64,000 bases of DNA from an uncultured Bacteroides sp. (GCF_900547205.1 NZ_URFY01000024.1:1-64000); one strand, 5' to 3'; shown: positions 8,460 through 17,641, counted from the stretch's first letter. Translations and numbers: made by a program. The notes: generated by a model from the letters alone, not told the origin.

Positions 8460-8467
8460 CAAATATA
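8460..8467 (-). promoter_or_regulatory. Promoter -7 box for tRNA-Ala
   Basis: TATATTTG on the minus strand about 50 bases before the tRNA 5' end; fits TAnnTTTG. It is arranged back to back with the plus-strand box at 8491. Confidence 0.6.
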
Positions 8468-8490
8468 ATGCAATATTCTGAAATAATTGC

Positions 8491-8498
8491 TATGTTTG
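8491..8498 (+). promoter_or_regulatory. Promoter -7 box for the DUF4286-ruvC operon
   Basis: TATGTTTG, 25 bases before the ATG at 8524, matching TAnnTTTG. Confidence 0.6.
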
Positions 8499-8523
8499 CG
8501 GAAATAATCATTAAAAAAGGAAT

Positions 8524-8826
8524 ATGTTAATCTACAATACAACTTTTCAGGTGGACGATGATGTTCACGATAATTTCTTGATTTGGATAAAAGAATGTTA
8601 TATACCCGAAGTTCTGAAGCATGGTGCGCTGAAAACACCACGCATCTGCCGCATACTGAGCCACCGGGAGGAGGGGAGTGCCTACTCCCTGCAATGGGAG
8701 GTAGAGAGTAGCGGCCTGTTGCATCGCTGGCATTTGGAACAAGGAGCGAAATTGAATGACGAACTCACAAAGATATTTAAAGATAAAGTGATCGGATTTC
8801 CGACATTGATGGAGGTAATAGAGTGA
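8524..8826 (+). CDS. DUF4286 family protein
   Basis: 100 residues, soluble, with the W/L-rich pattern of the DUF4286 family, which has a ferredoxin-like small-domain appearance (Y-N-T-T-F-Q-V near the start, LMEVIE at the end). The function of the family is unknown. Its stop codon overlaps the GTG start of ruvC (8823-8826), so the two are translationally coupled; this arrangement beside ruvC is what supports it as a real, conserved gene. Start ATG 8524 follows a TAnnTTTG promoter box. Confidence 0.8.
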   Translation: MLIYNTTFQVDDDVHDNFLIWIKECYIPEVLKHGALKTPRICRILSHREEGSAYSLQWEVESSGLLHRWHLEQGAKLNDELTKIFKDKVIGFPTLMEVIE

Positions 8827-9389
8827 TTCAACCGGTAAAAGAAAAGATAATTCTGGGCATTGACCCCGGCACCACAATCATGGGATACGGCGTTCTGCGA
8901 GTGAAAGGAACCAAACCGGAAATGATTGCAATGGGGATTATCGACCTGCGTAAATTTGCCAATCACTACTTGAAGCTTCGTCATATCCATGAACGGGTGC
9001 TAAGCATCATCGAAAGTTATCTGCCCGATGAACTGGCTATCGAAGCCCCTTTCTTCGGCAAAAACGTGCAGTCGATGCTGAAACTGGGACGTGCACAAGG
9101 CGTGGCGATGGCAGTGGCATTGAGTCGGGATATACCAATTACCGAATATGCACCTCTAAAGATAAAGATGGCTATCACCGGAAACGGACAAGCATCGAAA
9201 GAACAAGTGGCGGATATGTTGCAGCGAATGCTGCGTTTCCCCAAAGATGATATGCCTACCTTTATGGACGCAACAGACGGGCTGGCAGCAGCTTACTGCC
9301 ATTACCTGCAAATGGGACGACCCGCCATGGAAAAGGGATATAACAGTTGGAAGGATTTTATAGCAAAGAATCCCGACAAGGTGAAGTAA
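8823..9389 (+). CDS. ruvC: Crossover junction endodeoxyribonuclease RuvC
   Basis: 188 residues. RuvC resolves Holliday junctions as a dimer within the RuvABC complex during homologous recombination. The RNase H-like fold and acidic catalytic residues are visible: G-I-D-P-G-T at 12-17 (D14), A-I-E-A-P (E74), and D-A-T-D-G (D149, D152). Length fits the family (about 170-190). The GTG start at 8823 overlaps the preceding gene's stop, indicating coupled translation. Slightly longer than E. coli RuvC, with a short polar C-terminal tail. Confidence 0.95.
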   Translation: MIQPVKEKIILGIDPGTTIMGYGVLRVKGTKPEMIAMGIIDLRKFANHYLKLRHIHERVLSIIESYLPDELAIEAPFFGKNVQSMLKLGRAQGVAMAVALSRDIPITEYAPLKIKMAITGNGQASKEQVADMLQRMLRFPKDDMPTFMDATDGLAAAYCHYLQMGRPAMEKGYNSWKDFIAKNPDKVK

Positions 9390-9448
9390 AGTGATAGAAT
9401 ATAAAAGTTGTGCTAAATTGCGCAATTGTTATCATACAGAGATTGAAG

Positions 9449-11449
9449 ATGGGAACTAATTATTTAGCAGTATTGGGAGTAACTACGTTGACAACACTAA
9501 TGAGTTGTTCTCCTACGAAAAAGGAATATACATCCTTTGAATTATATCCGGTTCGTACGGGAAGTCTGACAGAAATGGAATATGCGCCGGAAGAGACTAA
9601 GTTTACACTTTGGTCGCCTACTGCAGACGAAGTGCGGCTGATGCTATACGATGCAGGCGAGGGGGGACACGCCTACGAAACTGTGAAAATGGAATCCGGC
9701 GAGAACGGAACCTGGACAGCAATAGTGAAAAAAGACCTACTCGGTAGCTTCTATACTTTCAACGTGAAAATAGACGATCAATGGCAAGGAGACACGCCCG
9801 GCATCAATGCCCGCGCCGTCGGTGTGAACGGGAAACGTGCTGCCATTATCGATTGGAAAGCTACGAATCCCGAAGGCTGGGAGAGCGACAGTCGTCCTCC
9901 GTTGAAATCTGCGGCGGATATGATTATTTATGAAATGCACCATCGTGACTTTTCGGTAGACTCTACTTCGGGCGTGAAGAATAAAGGTAAGTACCTCGCT
10001 TTGACCGAACATGGCACGACCAATTCGGATAAACTCCCGACGGGCATCGACCACTTGAAAGAGTTGGGTATCACGCACGTGCATCTGCTTCCTTCCTACG
10101 ATTACGCTTCCATTGATGAATCCAAGTTGAACGAGAATCAATATAATTGGGGATATGATCCGCTGAATTATAACGTACCCGACGGTTCTTATGCCACCGA
10201 TCCTTATCAACCCGCCACTCGTGTGAAGGAATTTAAGCAGATGGTGCAGGCATTGCATAAAGCCGGCATTCGGGTGATAATGGATGTGGTCTTCAACCAT
10301 ACTTTCAATACCGCCGAAAGTAATTTTGAACGCACTGTTCCCGGATATTTCTATCGGCAGAAGGATGACGGATCGTTGGCTAATGGTTCCGGTTGTGGCA
10401 ACGAGACAGCCAGTGAGCGTCCCATGATGCGTAAATTCATGATAGAATCCGTACTCTACTGGATGAATGAATACCACATTGACGGTTTCCGCTTCGACTT
10501 GATGGGAGTTCACGACATTGAGACAATGAACGAGATTCGCAAAGCTGTGAGCAAAGTAGATCCTACTGTCTGTCTCTATGGAGAAGGATGGGCTGCCGAA
10601 ACTCCTCAATATCCGGCGGATTCGCTGGCTATGAAAAGTAATATCTCCCGGATGGCCGGCATAGCGGCTTTCTCGGATGAATTGCGCGACGGGCTATGCG
10701 GTCCGGTCTGGGAAAAGGGCAATGGGGCTTTCCTTGCAGCAGTTCCCGGAGGAGAAATGAGTGTTAAGTTCGGCATTGTAGGAGCGATAGCTCATCCGCA
10801 AGTACATTGCGATTCGGTGAATTACAGTAAAGAACCGTGGGCGGAGCAGCCTACCCAAATGATAAGTTATGTTTCCTGTCACGACGGTTTGTGTCTTGTC
10901 GACCGTCTGAAGGCGAGTATGCCCACCATTACTCCCGAACAGCTTGCGCGGCTTGACAAGTTGGCGCAAACAGTAGTTTTCACTTCACAGGGGATTCCTT
11001 TTATCTATGCAGGAGAAGAAGTGATGCGCGATAAGCAAGGAATAGACAACAGCTATAAAAGCCCGGACGCTGTGAACGCCATCGATTGGAGACGTAAAAC
11101 AACGAATGCGGATGTTTTCACCTATTATAAACGGTTGATTGACTTGCGCAAATCTCATCCCGCCTTCCGTATGGGAGATGCCGAAATGGTTCGGAAGCAT
11201 TTGGAATTTCTTCCTGTTGAAGGGCAGAATCTGATAGCCTTTCGCTTGAAAGATCATGCAAACGGAGATCGTTGGGGGGATATTATTGTTGCTTTTAATT
11301 CGCGTACCACTCCTGCACGTCTGGAAGTGCCTGTCGGCAAATATACCGTCGTATGCAAAGATGGAATGATAGATACCCGCGGATTGGGTATACAATCCGG
11401 AACGGAAGTTATTGTTCCCGGTCAGTCTGCATTGATAATGTATAAATAG
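9449..11449 (+). CDS. pulA: Type I pullulanase (GH13), lipoprotein
   Basis: About 666 residues from ATG 9449; this start gives a lipoprotein signal peptide with lipobox L-M-S-C-S, whereas the longer frame from 9410 buries it. After an N-terminal CBM48-like beta domain (F-T-L-W-S-P-T-A-D-E-V-R-L) comes the GH13 barrel: Y-N-W-G-Y-D-P typical of pullulanases, region I D-V-V-F-N-H, region II G-F-R-F-D (nucleophile ~D350), region III G-E-G-W (acid/base ~E379) and region IV S-C-H-D (~478-479). It cleaves alpha-1,6 bonds in pullulan, glycogen or starch-derived dextrins, probably in the periplasm. A ModF-like ABC gene follows after 6 bases, an operon partner with no obvious functional link. Confidence 0.92.
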   Translation: MGTNYLAVLGVTTLTTLMSCSPTKKEYTSFELYPVRTGSLTEMEYAPEETKFTLWSPTADEVRLMLYDAGEGGHAYETVKMESGENGTWTAIVKKDLLGSFYTFNVKIDDQWQGDTPGINARAVGVNGKRAAIIDWKATNPEGWESDSRPPLKSAADMIIYEMHHRDFSVDSTSGVKNKGKYLALTEHGTTNSDKLPTGIDHLKELGITHVHLLPSYDYASIDESKLNENQYNWGYDPLNYNVPDGSYATDPYQPATRVKEFKQMVQALHKAGIRVIMDVVFNHTFNTAESNFERTVPGYFYRQKDDGSLANGSGCGNETASERPMMRKFMIESVLYWMNEYHIDGFRFDLMGVHDIETMNEIRKAVSKVDPTVCLYGEGWAAETPQYPADSLAMKSNISRMAGIAAFSDELRDGLCGPVWEKGNGAFLAAVPGGEMSVKFGIVGAIAHPQVHCDSVNYSKEPWAEQPTQMISYVSCHDGLCLVDRLKASMPTITPEQLARLDKLAQTVVFTSQGIPFIYAGEEVMRDKQGIDNSYKSPDAVNAIDWRRKTTNADVFTYYKRLIDLRKSHPAFRMGDAEMVRKHLEFLPVEGQNLIAFRLKDHANGDRWGDIIVAFNSRTTPARLEVPVGKYTVVCKDGMIDTRGLGIQSGTEVIVPGQSALIMYK

Positions 11450-11455
11450 AAGAAA

Positions 11456-12910
11456 ATGAGCCAATATACATTCAGCATGACGGGGGGCGTAGCACGCAAC
11501 CCGCTTGTGCGTTTAGCCAAGCCGATTACGGCAAGCATCGCAGCAGGCGAACATATTGCTATCGTTGGTCCCAATGGAGGTGGTAAAAGCCTTTTTGTAG
11601 ATACCCTGATAGGAAAATATCCGCTGCGCGAAGGAACGCTGCAATATGATTTCTCTCCCTCCGCCACCCAGACCGTATATGATAACGTAAAATACATCGC
11701 TTTCCGTGATACATACGGAGCAGCCGATGCCAATTATTACTATCAGCAGCGTTGGAATGCTCACGACCAGGACGAAGCACCCGACGTCCGCGAGACATTA
11801 GGCGAAATCAAAGATGAACAACTGAAACAGGAACTATTCGAACTGTTCCGCATAGAGCCGTTGCTCGATAAGAAGATTATCCTACTTTCCAGTGGTGAGT
11901 TGCGAAAGTTCCAACTGACGAAGACGCTCTTAACAGCTCCACGCGTCTTGATTATGGATAATCCGTTTATCGGTCTGGATGCTCCCACCCGCGAATTGCT
12001 TTTCTCGCTTCTTGAGCGCTTGACGCAAATGTCTTCAGTGCAGATTATTCTTGTACTATCGATGTTGGACGATATCCCTTCATTCATCACTCACGTTATC
12101 CCTGTAGATAAAATGGAAGTGTTTCCAAAGATGGAGCGTGAAGCCTATCTGGAAGCATTTCGTACAAGAAGTACGGCAACCCCTTTTGAGGACTTGCAGC
12201 AGCGTATCATTGATTTGCCCTGCGACGGCAACAATTATGATTCTGACGAAGTGGTGAAACTGAATAAAGTAAGTATCCGTTACGGTGACCGCACCATTCT
12301 GAAAGAACTGGACTGGACAGTGCGCCGCGGCGAGAAGTGGGCATTGAGTGGTGAGAACGGTGCCGGTAAATCTACTTTGCTGAGCCTTGTCTGTGCGGAC
12401 AATCCCCAATCTTATGCTTGTGATATCAGCCTTTTCGGACGGAAAAGAGGAACGGGCGAAAGCATCTGGGAAATCAAGAAACACATCGGCTACGTAAGTC
12501 CCGAGATGCACCGCGCCTATCTCAAAAACCTGCCTGCCATCGAAATAGTAGCTAGCGGATTGCATGACAGTATTGGTCTGTACAAGCGTCCGCGGCCTGA
12601 GCAAATGGCTATATGCGAATGGTGGATGGATGCATTCGGCATTGCCGAACTGAAAGACAAACCGTTTCTTCAACTTTCAAGTGGAGAGCAGCGTTTGGCT
12701 CTGTTGGCGCGTGCCTTCGTAAAAGACCCCGAACTGCTGATTTTGGACGAGCCGCTTCATGGGCTGGATACTTACAATCGTCGTCGTGTGAAGAAAATCA
12801 TCGAAGCCTTCTGTCAGCGAAAGGACAAAACGATGATTATGGTGACACACTATGAATCGGAATTGCCGCAGACAATCACAGGCCGTATCTTTTTAAAGAG
12901 AAATCGATAA
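11456..12910 (+). CDS. modF: Twin ABC ATPase, ModF/PhrA-like
   Basis: 484 residues with two ABC ATPase domains and no membrane segment. Domain 1: Walker A G-P-N-G-G-G-K-S (about 38-45), signature L-S-S-G-E. Domain 2: Walker A G-E-N-G-A-G-K-S-T, then the block G-R-K-R-G-T-G-E-S-I-W-E-I-K-K that is characteristic of ModF/PhrA proteins, signature L-S-S-G-E-Q, and Walker B L-L-I-L-D-E-P. E. coli ModF is about 490 residues with the same layout. Its role is not established; it is not required for molybdate transport. Here it lies 6 bases after pulA and is surely co-transcribed. Calling it a molybdate transporter ATPase would overstate what is known. Confidence 0.82.
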   Translation: MSQYTFSMTGGVARNPLVRLAKPITASIAAGEHIAIVGPNGGGKSLFVDTLIGKYPLREGTLQYDFSPSATQTVYDNVKYIAFRDTYGAADANYYYQQRWNAHDQDEAPDVRETLGEIKDEQLKQELFELFRIEPLLDKKIILLSSGELRKFQLTKTLLTAPRVLIMDNPFIGLDAPTRELLFSLLERLTQMSSVQIILVLSMLDDIPSFITHVIPVDKMEVFPKMEREAYLEAFRTRSTATPFEDLQQRIIDLPCDGNNYDSDEVVKLNKVSIRYGDRTILKELDWTVRRGEKWALSGENGAGKSTLLSLVCADNPQSYACDISLFGRKRGTGESIWEIKKHIGYVSPEMHRAYLKNLPAIEIVASGLHDSIGLYKRPRPEQMAICEWWMDAFGIAELKDKPFLQLSSGEQRLALLARAFVKDPELLILDEPLHGLDTYNRRRVKKIIEAFCQRKDKTMIMVTHYESELPQTITGRIFLKRNR

Positions 12911-12927
12911 GAAAAACAATTCATTTT

Positions 12928-14877
12928 TTAATCGAGTGGATGCGTAAACCAGAAGCAAGAACCTTCTCCGGGGACGGATTCCACTCCGATTTTACCTCCC
13001 AATTGCTTAATGATGCTCTGGCAGATAGATAGTCCGAGACCTGTGCCGGGAATAAAGTTGTTGAGCTTGACAAACCGACTGAATATCGCTTTCTGGTTTT
13101 CGGGAGCTATGCCCATTCCAGTATCCTGTACATAGAATTTCACTTCCTTGCCATTTATTTGATAGCCGATGGTGATACTACCTATTGAAGTGAACTTAAG
13201 AGCATTTGTCACAAAATTTGATAAGACCTGATTAAGCCTGTTTTTATCGCTGGTGAAACTGAGCGCCGGTAAATTGGGCGTCAGGCGAACTTCTACATCC
13301 GAGTCCGCTTTCGTTTGCATCACTCGGTGTAAATCGGTGCAGAGTTGTATCGCGTTTACCTTTTGGAGCACAAAATCAAAAGTTCCGGCTTCAATCTTCG
13401 ATAAATCAAGAATGTCGGATATAAGTTGCAACAAGAGTTTGTTATTCTCTTCAATAATGTTATTGTACTGGCGTTTTTCTTCTGCATCTTCAGTCTCTTC
13501 CAGCAAACTAGAAAAACCAACTATCGCATTAAGCGGCGTGCGTATCTCATGGCTCATATTGGCGAGGAATGCAGACTTTAACCGGTCGGACTCTTCCGCT
13601 TTCTCTTTGGCTTTGATAAGCATCCGTTCCGTCTCTTTCAGTTGGGTAATATCGAAATTGATACATAGCATCTCAATGATATTATCCTGTGGTCGATAAT
13701 TTCTCACCAAAACGTTTACGCGTGTCCATGTATAATTTCCGTCTGCCCTGCGGATACGCATATCACGGCATAATTTGTAGCTTTTTCCTTTCACCACTTT
13801 ATCCAGAAAGTCAAGCATCACAGCCCGGTCTTCCGGGTGGAAATGCGAATGTACACCGATGATTTCGGGCAACGGAGTACCTTCTTCTTCTCCCACATTC
13901 CTATACCAGCTACTCAGTGCATATCCGTTTCGGCTCAAGGCATCGAAATGCGCATAACCCACTTTGGCGTAATCGCCCACCAGATCGAAGAAACTCTTGA
14001 ACTCTTGGATTTTGTTATAGGCAATGGTGTTTTCAGTCTTATCCACGTTAATCAGCAAATAGTTGTTCGGCTGGTTGTTGTGGTCATACAAAGTAGTAAC
14101 TTTAGTCATTAGGTCCAGATAACCCGTTGTCTGTTGCGGTTGGTAATATCCGTTGAGTTTGGAGAAGTCATAGCGGAATGTGAAGTCGGCCTCGCCGTCG
14201 TCTCTGACTTTCTGTTTTATCTCATCCGGCAATACTGGATTGTCGAAGATATTAATTCCCAAAGCATCTTCTTTGCTATTGAGATGAAACATTTCAAGCT
14301 CCTTTTTATTCAGGTCAATCAAGTATCCGTTTTTATCGTAAAGTTCGAGACCTATAGGGATATTCTTGTATATATTGTGCAAGATGCGTTCGCTGTTTTC
14401 CAGTGCCTGATAAGCAGATATTTTGTGCGGGCCGTCCTGTATTTCGGCTATGCCGTATACCTTTTTATTGCCGTCTTCATCAGTCTCCCGAAAACATATT
14501 TTGCTACGAATCCATGTGGCGCCTTTGGGAGTATCGAGCAGAAACACTTCTTCGCTACTCTGTCGTAATTCGTCGAAAGAATTGGACGTAATATGTTGCT
14601 GGTCTTCCCTCATGACGCGTTTATTGAAGTCTGCGAAACTAATAACTCCGTTGTCCTCCAAATCGAGAAGTTGGGCTATCAGTCCGGAACATACATAACT
14701 TTCCTTATTTATATCTGCTTCCCACCAGCCAATATTAGCTTTATCCAATAGCTTAAGCAGGAATGCACTGTCTTTTTGTTCGTTCGTTTCCAAATTGCCG
14801 TTGTTTATGTGATTACTATAAATTTGTTTCAGGCTGTAAAAATAACTATTAATATTGAATGGACATCTATAATCCAT
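12928..14877 (-). CDS. Soluble PAS-domain sensor histidine kinase
   Basis: About 649 residues from the ATG at 14877 (the frame stays open to 14964, but that region lies in the gpmA control region). No signal peptide or membrane helix, so it is cytoplasmic. Three PAS-like domains are inferred (~40-150, ~165-280, ~305-410), then HisKA with S-H-E-I-R-T-P-L-N (H443), and a complete HATPase domain: N-box N-F-V-T-N-A-L-K, G1 D-T-G-M-G-I, G2 G-T-G-L-G-L-S-I. It has no receiver domain and no response regulator nearby. The second PAS (G-L-E-L-Y..G-Y-L-I-D) is close to the first PAS of the hybrid kinase at 20026. Divergent from gpmA across 92 bases. Confidence 0.88.
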   Translation of the reverse strand: MDYRCPFNINSYFYSLKQIYSNHINNGNLETNEQKDSAFLLKLLDKANIGWWEADINKESYVCSGLIAQLLDLEDNGVISFADFNKRVMREDQQHITSNSFDELRQSSEEVFLLDTPKGATWIRSKICFRETDEDGNKKVYGIAEIQDGPHKISAYQALENSERILHNIYKNIPIGLELYDKNGYLIDLNKKELEMFHLNSKEDALGINIFDNPVLPDEIKQKVRDDGEADFTFRYDFSKLNGYYQPQQTTGYLDLMTKVTTLYDHNNQPNNYLLINVDKTENTIAYNKIQEFKSFFDLVGDYAKVGYAHFDALSRNGYALSSWYRNVGEEEGTPLPEIIGVHSHFHPEDRAVMLDFLDKVVKGKSYKLCRDMRIRRADGNYTWTRVNVLVRNYRPQDNIIEMLCINFDITQLKETERMLIKAKEKAEESDRLKSAFLANMSHEIRTPLNAIVGFSSLLEETEDAEEKRQYNNIIEENNKLLLQLISDILDLSKIEAGTFDFVLQKVNAIQLCTDLHRVMQTKADSDVEVRLTPNLPALSFTSDKNRLNQVLSNFVTNALKFTSIGSITIGYQINGKEVKFYVQDTGMGIAPENQKAIFSRFVKLNNFIPGTGLGLSICQSIIKQLGGKIGVESVPGEGSCFWFTHPLD

Positions 14878-14969
14878 TATTTTTAGGTATTGATAACTCG
14901 CTGTTCTTTTTTGAACTTTGTGAAGCAATAAACGTTCTATATATAAAAGAAGAAAGGAGAACATTAACG

Positions 14970-15716
14970 ATGAAAAAGATTGTATTGCTTCGCCATGGCG
15001 AGAGTACTTGGAACAAAGAGAACCGTTTCACAGGATGGACCGATGTAGACCTAACGGAAAAAGGAATTGCCGAAGCAGAAAAAGCAGGAGAGACATTGAA
15101 AGAATATGGCTTCAATTTCGATAAAGCCTATACTTCTTATTTGAAACGAGCCGTGAAAACGCTCAACTCAGTGCTCGATAAGATGGATCTCGACTGGATT
15201 CCAGTGGAGAAAAGTTGGCGTCTCAACGAGAAGCATTATGGAGAATTGCAAGGCTTGAATAAAGCCGAGACTGCCGAGAAATTTGGAGAAGAGCAAGTGC
15301 TCGTGTGGCGTCGCAGTTATGATATAGCCCCCAATCCGCTTTCGGAGAAAGACTTGAGGAATGCCCGTTTCGATTATCGTTATCATGAAGTGCCCGATGC
15401 GGAACTGCCTCGTACCGAATCATTGAAAGATACCATCGAACGCATTATGCCCTATTGGGAATCGGATATATTCCCCAGCCTGAAAACAGCCCATATGCTC
15501 TTGGTGGTGGCTCATGGCAACAGCTTGCGAGGAATCATCAAGCATCTGAAAAACATATCGGATGAAGATATCGTCAAGCTGAACTTGCCTACCGGTGTGC
15601 CCTATGTATTTGAGTTTGACGAGAACTTGAATGTCGGCAATGATTATTTCCTGGGCAATCCGGAAGAAATCAAGAAGCTGATGGATGCAGTAGCCAATCA
15701 GGGAAAGAAGAAATAG
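14970..15716 (+). CDS. gpmA: 2,3-bisphosphoglycerate-dependent phosphoglycerate mutase
   Basis: 248 residues from ATG 14970 (the open frame reaches back to 14859 but MKKIVLLRHGE is the family's true N-terminus). It interconverts 3- and 2-phosphoglycerate in glycolysis. Seen: phospho-His motif L-R-H-G-E-S (H9), R-F-T-G-W-T-D-V-D-L-T, proton donor region P-R-T-E-S-L, and second His in V-A-H-G-N-S-L-R-G. Length matches dPGM (about 250). It leads an operon with class I aldolase (24-base gap) and transaldolase (18-base gap). A GAACTTTG sequence near 14918 with a TTG 20 bases upstream may be its promoter. Confidence 0.95.
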   Translation: MKKIVLLRHGESTWNKENRFTGWTDVDLTEKGIAEAEKAGETLKEYGFNFDKAYTSYLKRAVKTLNSVLDKMDLDWIPVEKSWRLNEKHYGELQGLNKAETAEKFGEEQVLVWRRSYDIAPNPLSEKDLRNARFDYRYHEVPDAELPRTESLKDTIERIMPYWESDIFPSLKTAHMLLVVAHGNSLRGIIKHLKNISDEDIVKLNLPTGVPYVFEFDENLNVGNDYFLGNPEEIKKLMDAVANQGKKK

Positions 15717-15740
15717 TTATAGATAAAACAGAATAAAGTT

Positions 15741-16793
15741 ATGAGTAAAGTAATAGATTTATTGGGAGATAAAGCCGGTTTTTACCTCGACCATACTTGT
15801 GAGACTATTGATAAATCATTGATTTACATACCCTCACCGGATACAATAGATAAAATATGGGTCGATTCGGACCGTAACCTCAAAGTGCTGAATAGTCTGC
15901 AAGCATTGCTAGGACACGGGCGTTTGGCAAATACCGGATACGTATCCATACTTCCTGTCGATCAGGACATTGAACATACTGCCGGAGCGTCTTTTGCCCC
16001 GAATCCCATCTACTTTGATCCGGAAAATATTGTGAAGCTTGCCATCGAAGGGGGATGCAACGCAGTAGCCTCCACATTTGGCGTATTAGGAGCTGTGGCG
16101 CGCAAGTATGCACACAAAATACCTTTTGTGGTGAAACTCAATCACAACGAATTGTTGTCTTATCCGAACAGCTTTGACCAGGTGATGTTTGGCAGCGTCA
16201 AGGAAGCATGGAATATGGGCGCCGTAGCTGTGGGTGCTACCATCTATTTCGGTTCCGAGCAGAGTCGCCGCCAGTTGGTAGAGATTGCCGAGGCGTTTGA
16301 ATATGCCCACGAACTGGGGATGGCAACCATTCTTTGGTGTTACTTGCGCAACAATGATTTCAAGAAAGAGGGCGTGGATTATCATTCTGCCGCCGACCTC
16401 ACCGGACAAGCCAATCGCTTGGGTGTGACCATCAAGGCAGACATTGTGAAACAGAAACTTCCTACCAACAACGGCGGTTTCAAAGCCATCGGTTTTGGTA
16501 AGACCGACGAACGTATGTACACCGAATTGACTTCGGAGCATCCCATCGACCTTTGTCGTTATCAGGTAGCCAACGGCTTCATGGGACGTGTCGGTTTGAT
16601 AAATTCCGGTGGAGAATCTCATGGTTCTTCCGACCTTCGCGAAGCTGTCATTACGGCCGTAGTGAACAAACGTGCCGGAGGCATGGGGCTGATAAGCGGA
16701 CGCAAAGCATTCCAAAAGCAGATGAACAAAGGAGTGGAATTGCTGAACGCCATTCAGGATGTTTATCTCGATCCGGCAATAACGATTGCTTAA
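15741..16793 (+). CDS. fbaB: Class I fructose-bisphosphate aldolase (FbaB/DhnA type)
   Basis: 350 residues, the typical length of archaeal-type class I aldolases such as E. coli FbaB. It forms a Schiff base with fructose 1,6-bisphosphate and cleaves it to dihydroxyacetone phosphate and glyceraldehyde 3-phosphate. The barrel shows the conserved blocks V-V-K-L-N-H-N-E, G-A-V-A-V-G-A-T-I-Y-F-G-S, and the I-K-A-D-I-V-K-Q-K block that holds the Schiff-base lysine in this family, plus a phosphate-binding S-G-G-E near the C-terminus. It lies between gpmA and a transaldolase, consistent with a glycolysis/pentose-phosphate operon. Confidence 0.93.
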   Translation: MSKVIDLLGDKAGFYLDHTCETIDKSLIYIPSPDTIDKIWVDSDRNLKVLNSLQALLGHGRLANTGYVSILPVDQDIEHTAGASFAPNPIYFDPENIVKLAIEGGCNAVASTFGVLGAVARKYAHKIPFVVKLNHNELLSYPNSFDQVMFGSVKEAWNMGAVAVGATIYFGSEQSRRQLVEIAEAFEYAHELGMATILWCYLRNNDFKKEGVDYHSAADLTGQANRLGVTIKADIVKQKLPTNNGGFKAIGFGKTDERMYTELTSEHPIDLCRYQVANGFMGRVGLINSGGESHGSSDLREAVITAVVNKRAGGMGLISGRKAFQKQMNKGVELLNAIQDVYLDPAITIA

Positions 16794-16811
16794 CCATTAA
16801 ATAAAAGAAGT

Positions 16812-17468
16812 ATGAAGTTTTTTATTGACACAGCCAATCTGGAGCAGATTAAGGAGGCATACGACCTCGGAGTACTGGACGGAGTAACCACCAACCCTTC
16901 GCTGATGGCAAAGGAAGGTATCAAAGGAACCGCCAACCAGCGTGAGCATTACGTTAAGATATGCGATATCGTGAATGGCGATGTGAGTGCAGAAGTAATA
17001 GCAACCGACTACGAAGGAATGATTCGTGAGGGCGAAGAACTTGCTGCGCTCAATCCGCACATTGTGGTGAAAGTGCCTTGCATTGCCGATGGCATAAAGG
17101 CTATCAAATACTTCACGGACAAAGGGATACGCACCAACTGTACGTTGGTCTTCTCTATCGGTCAGGCATTGCTGGCGGCTAAGGCGGGTGCTACTTATGT
17201 GTCTCCATTTGTCGGTCGGTTGGATGACATTTGTGAAGATGGAGTGAAGCTTGTAGGTGATATTGTGCGTATGTATCGCACGTACGATTACAAAACGCAA
17301 GTTCTGGCAGCTTCCATTCGCAATACGAAGCATATCATCGAATGCGTGGGAGTGGGAGCCGACGTAGCTACTTGCCCGCTAAGCGCTATCAAAGGTTTGC
17401 TGAATCATCCGTTGACGGATTCCGGGTTGAAGAAGTTTCTGGAAGACTATAAGAATGTGAATGGATAA
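16812..17468 (+). CDS. tal: Transaldolase, small (FSA/TalC-like) type
   Basis: 218 residues, the short transaldolase class (about 215-220) that includes fructose-6-phosphate aldolase. Seen: M-K-F-F-I-D-T-A-N, T-T-N-P-S-L, the Schiff-base lysine in V-V-K-V-P (K87), T-N-C-T-L-V-F-S, and S-P-F-V-G-R-L-D-D. It transfers dihydroxyacetone units between sugar phosphates in the non-oxidative pentose phosphate pathway; whether it acts as transaldolase or fructose-6-phosphate aldolase cannot be told by eye. Last gene of the gpmA-aldolase operon; a stem-T-run terminator lies at 17606-17641. Confidence 0.92.
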   Translation: MKFFIDTANLEQIKEAYDLGVLDGVTTNPSLMAKEGIKGTANQREHYVKICDIVNGDVSAEVIATDYEGMIREGEELAALNPHIVVKVPCIADGIKAIKYFTDKGIRTNCTLVFSIGQALLAAKAGATYVSPFVGRLDDICEDGVKLVGDIVRMYRTYDYKTQVLAASIRNTKHIIECVGVGADVATCPLSAIKGLLNHPLTDSGLKKFLEDYKNVNG

Positions 17469-17515
17469 TAGGGGTGTTGATACCTCAGATATATAAGTTC
17501 GCCCGCCTTAGACTG

Positions 17516-17625
17516 GTTGTTAGTTTAGGGTGGGCGCCTTGTTAGTTTAGGGTGGGCGCCTTGTTAGTCTAGGGTGGGTGTCTTGTTAACCTAGTGAGGG
17601 TGCCTTGTTAGTCTGGGGTGGACTG
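17516..17625. repeat. Five degenerate 22-bp tandem repeats
   Basis: Units at 17516, 17538, 17560, 17582 and 17604, each 22 bp, consensus CTTGTTAGTYTAGGGTGGGY followed by two variable bases. The first two are nearly identical; the last two have drifted. The final unit forms the left arm of the operon terminator. There are no spacers and no coding capacity. Confidence 0.88.
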
Positions 17626-17641
17626 TAGACTAACAGTTTTT
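17606..17641 (+). terminator. Intrinsic terminator of the gpmA-aldolase-transaldolase operon
   Basis: Arms TGTTAGTCT (17606-17614) and AGACTAACA (17627-17635) are exact reverse complements with a 12-base loop, followed by a short T-run (17637-17641). The left arm is part of the last 22-bp repeat unit. Confidence 0.75.

Noticed and set aside
9737..10609. 290-codon minus-strand open frame
   Set aside because: Antisense shadow of the pullulanase gene.
11456..12910. Molybdate importer ATPase
   Set aside because: There is no permease or binding-protein gene nearby and ModF-type proteins are not established transport ATPases.
14859..14969. N-terminal extension of GpmA
   Set aside because: Phosphoglycerate mutases start with the K-I-V-L-L-R-H-G-E block at 14970, and the extension overlaps the divergent kinase start.
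17516..17625. CRISPR-like array
   Set aside because: Repeat units are directly adjacent with no spacers and are degenerate; no cas genes nearby.
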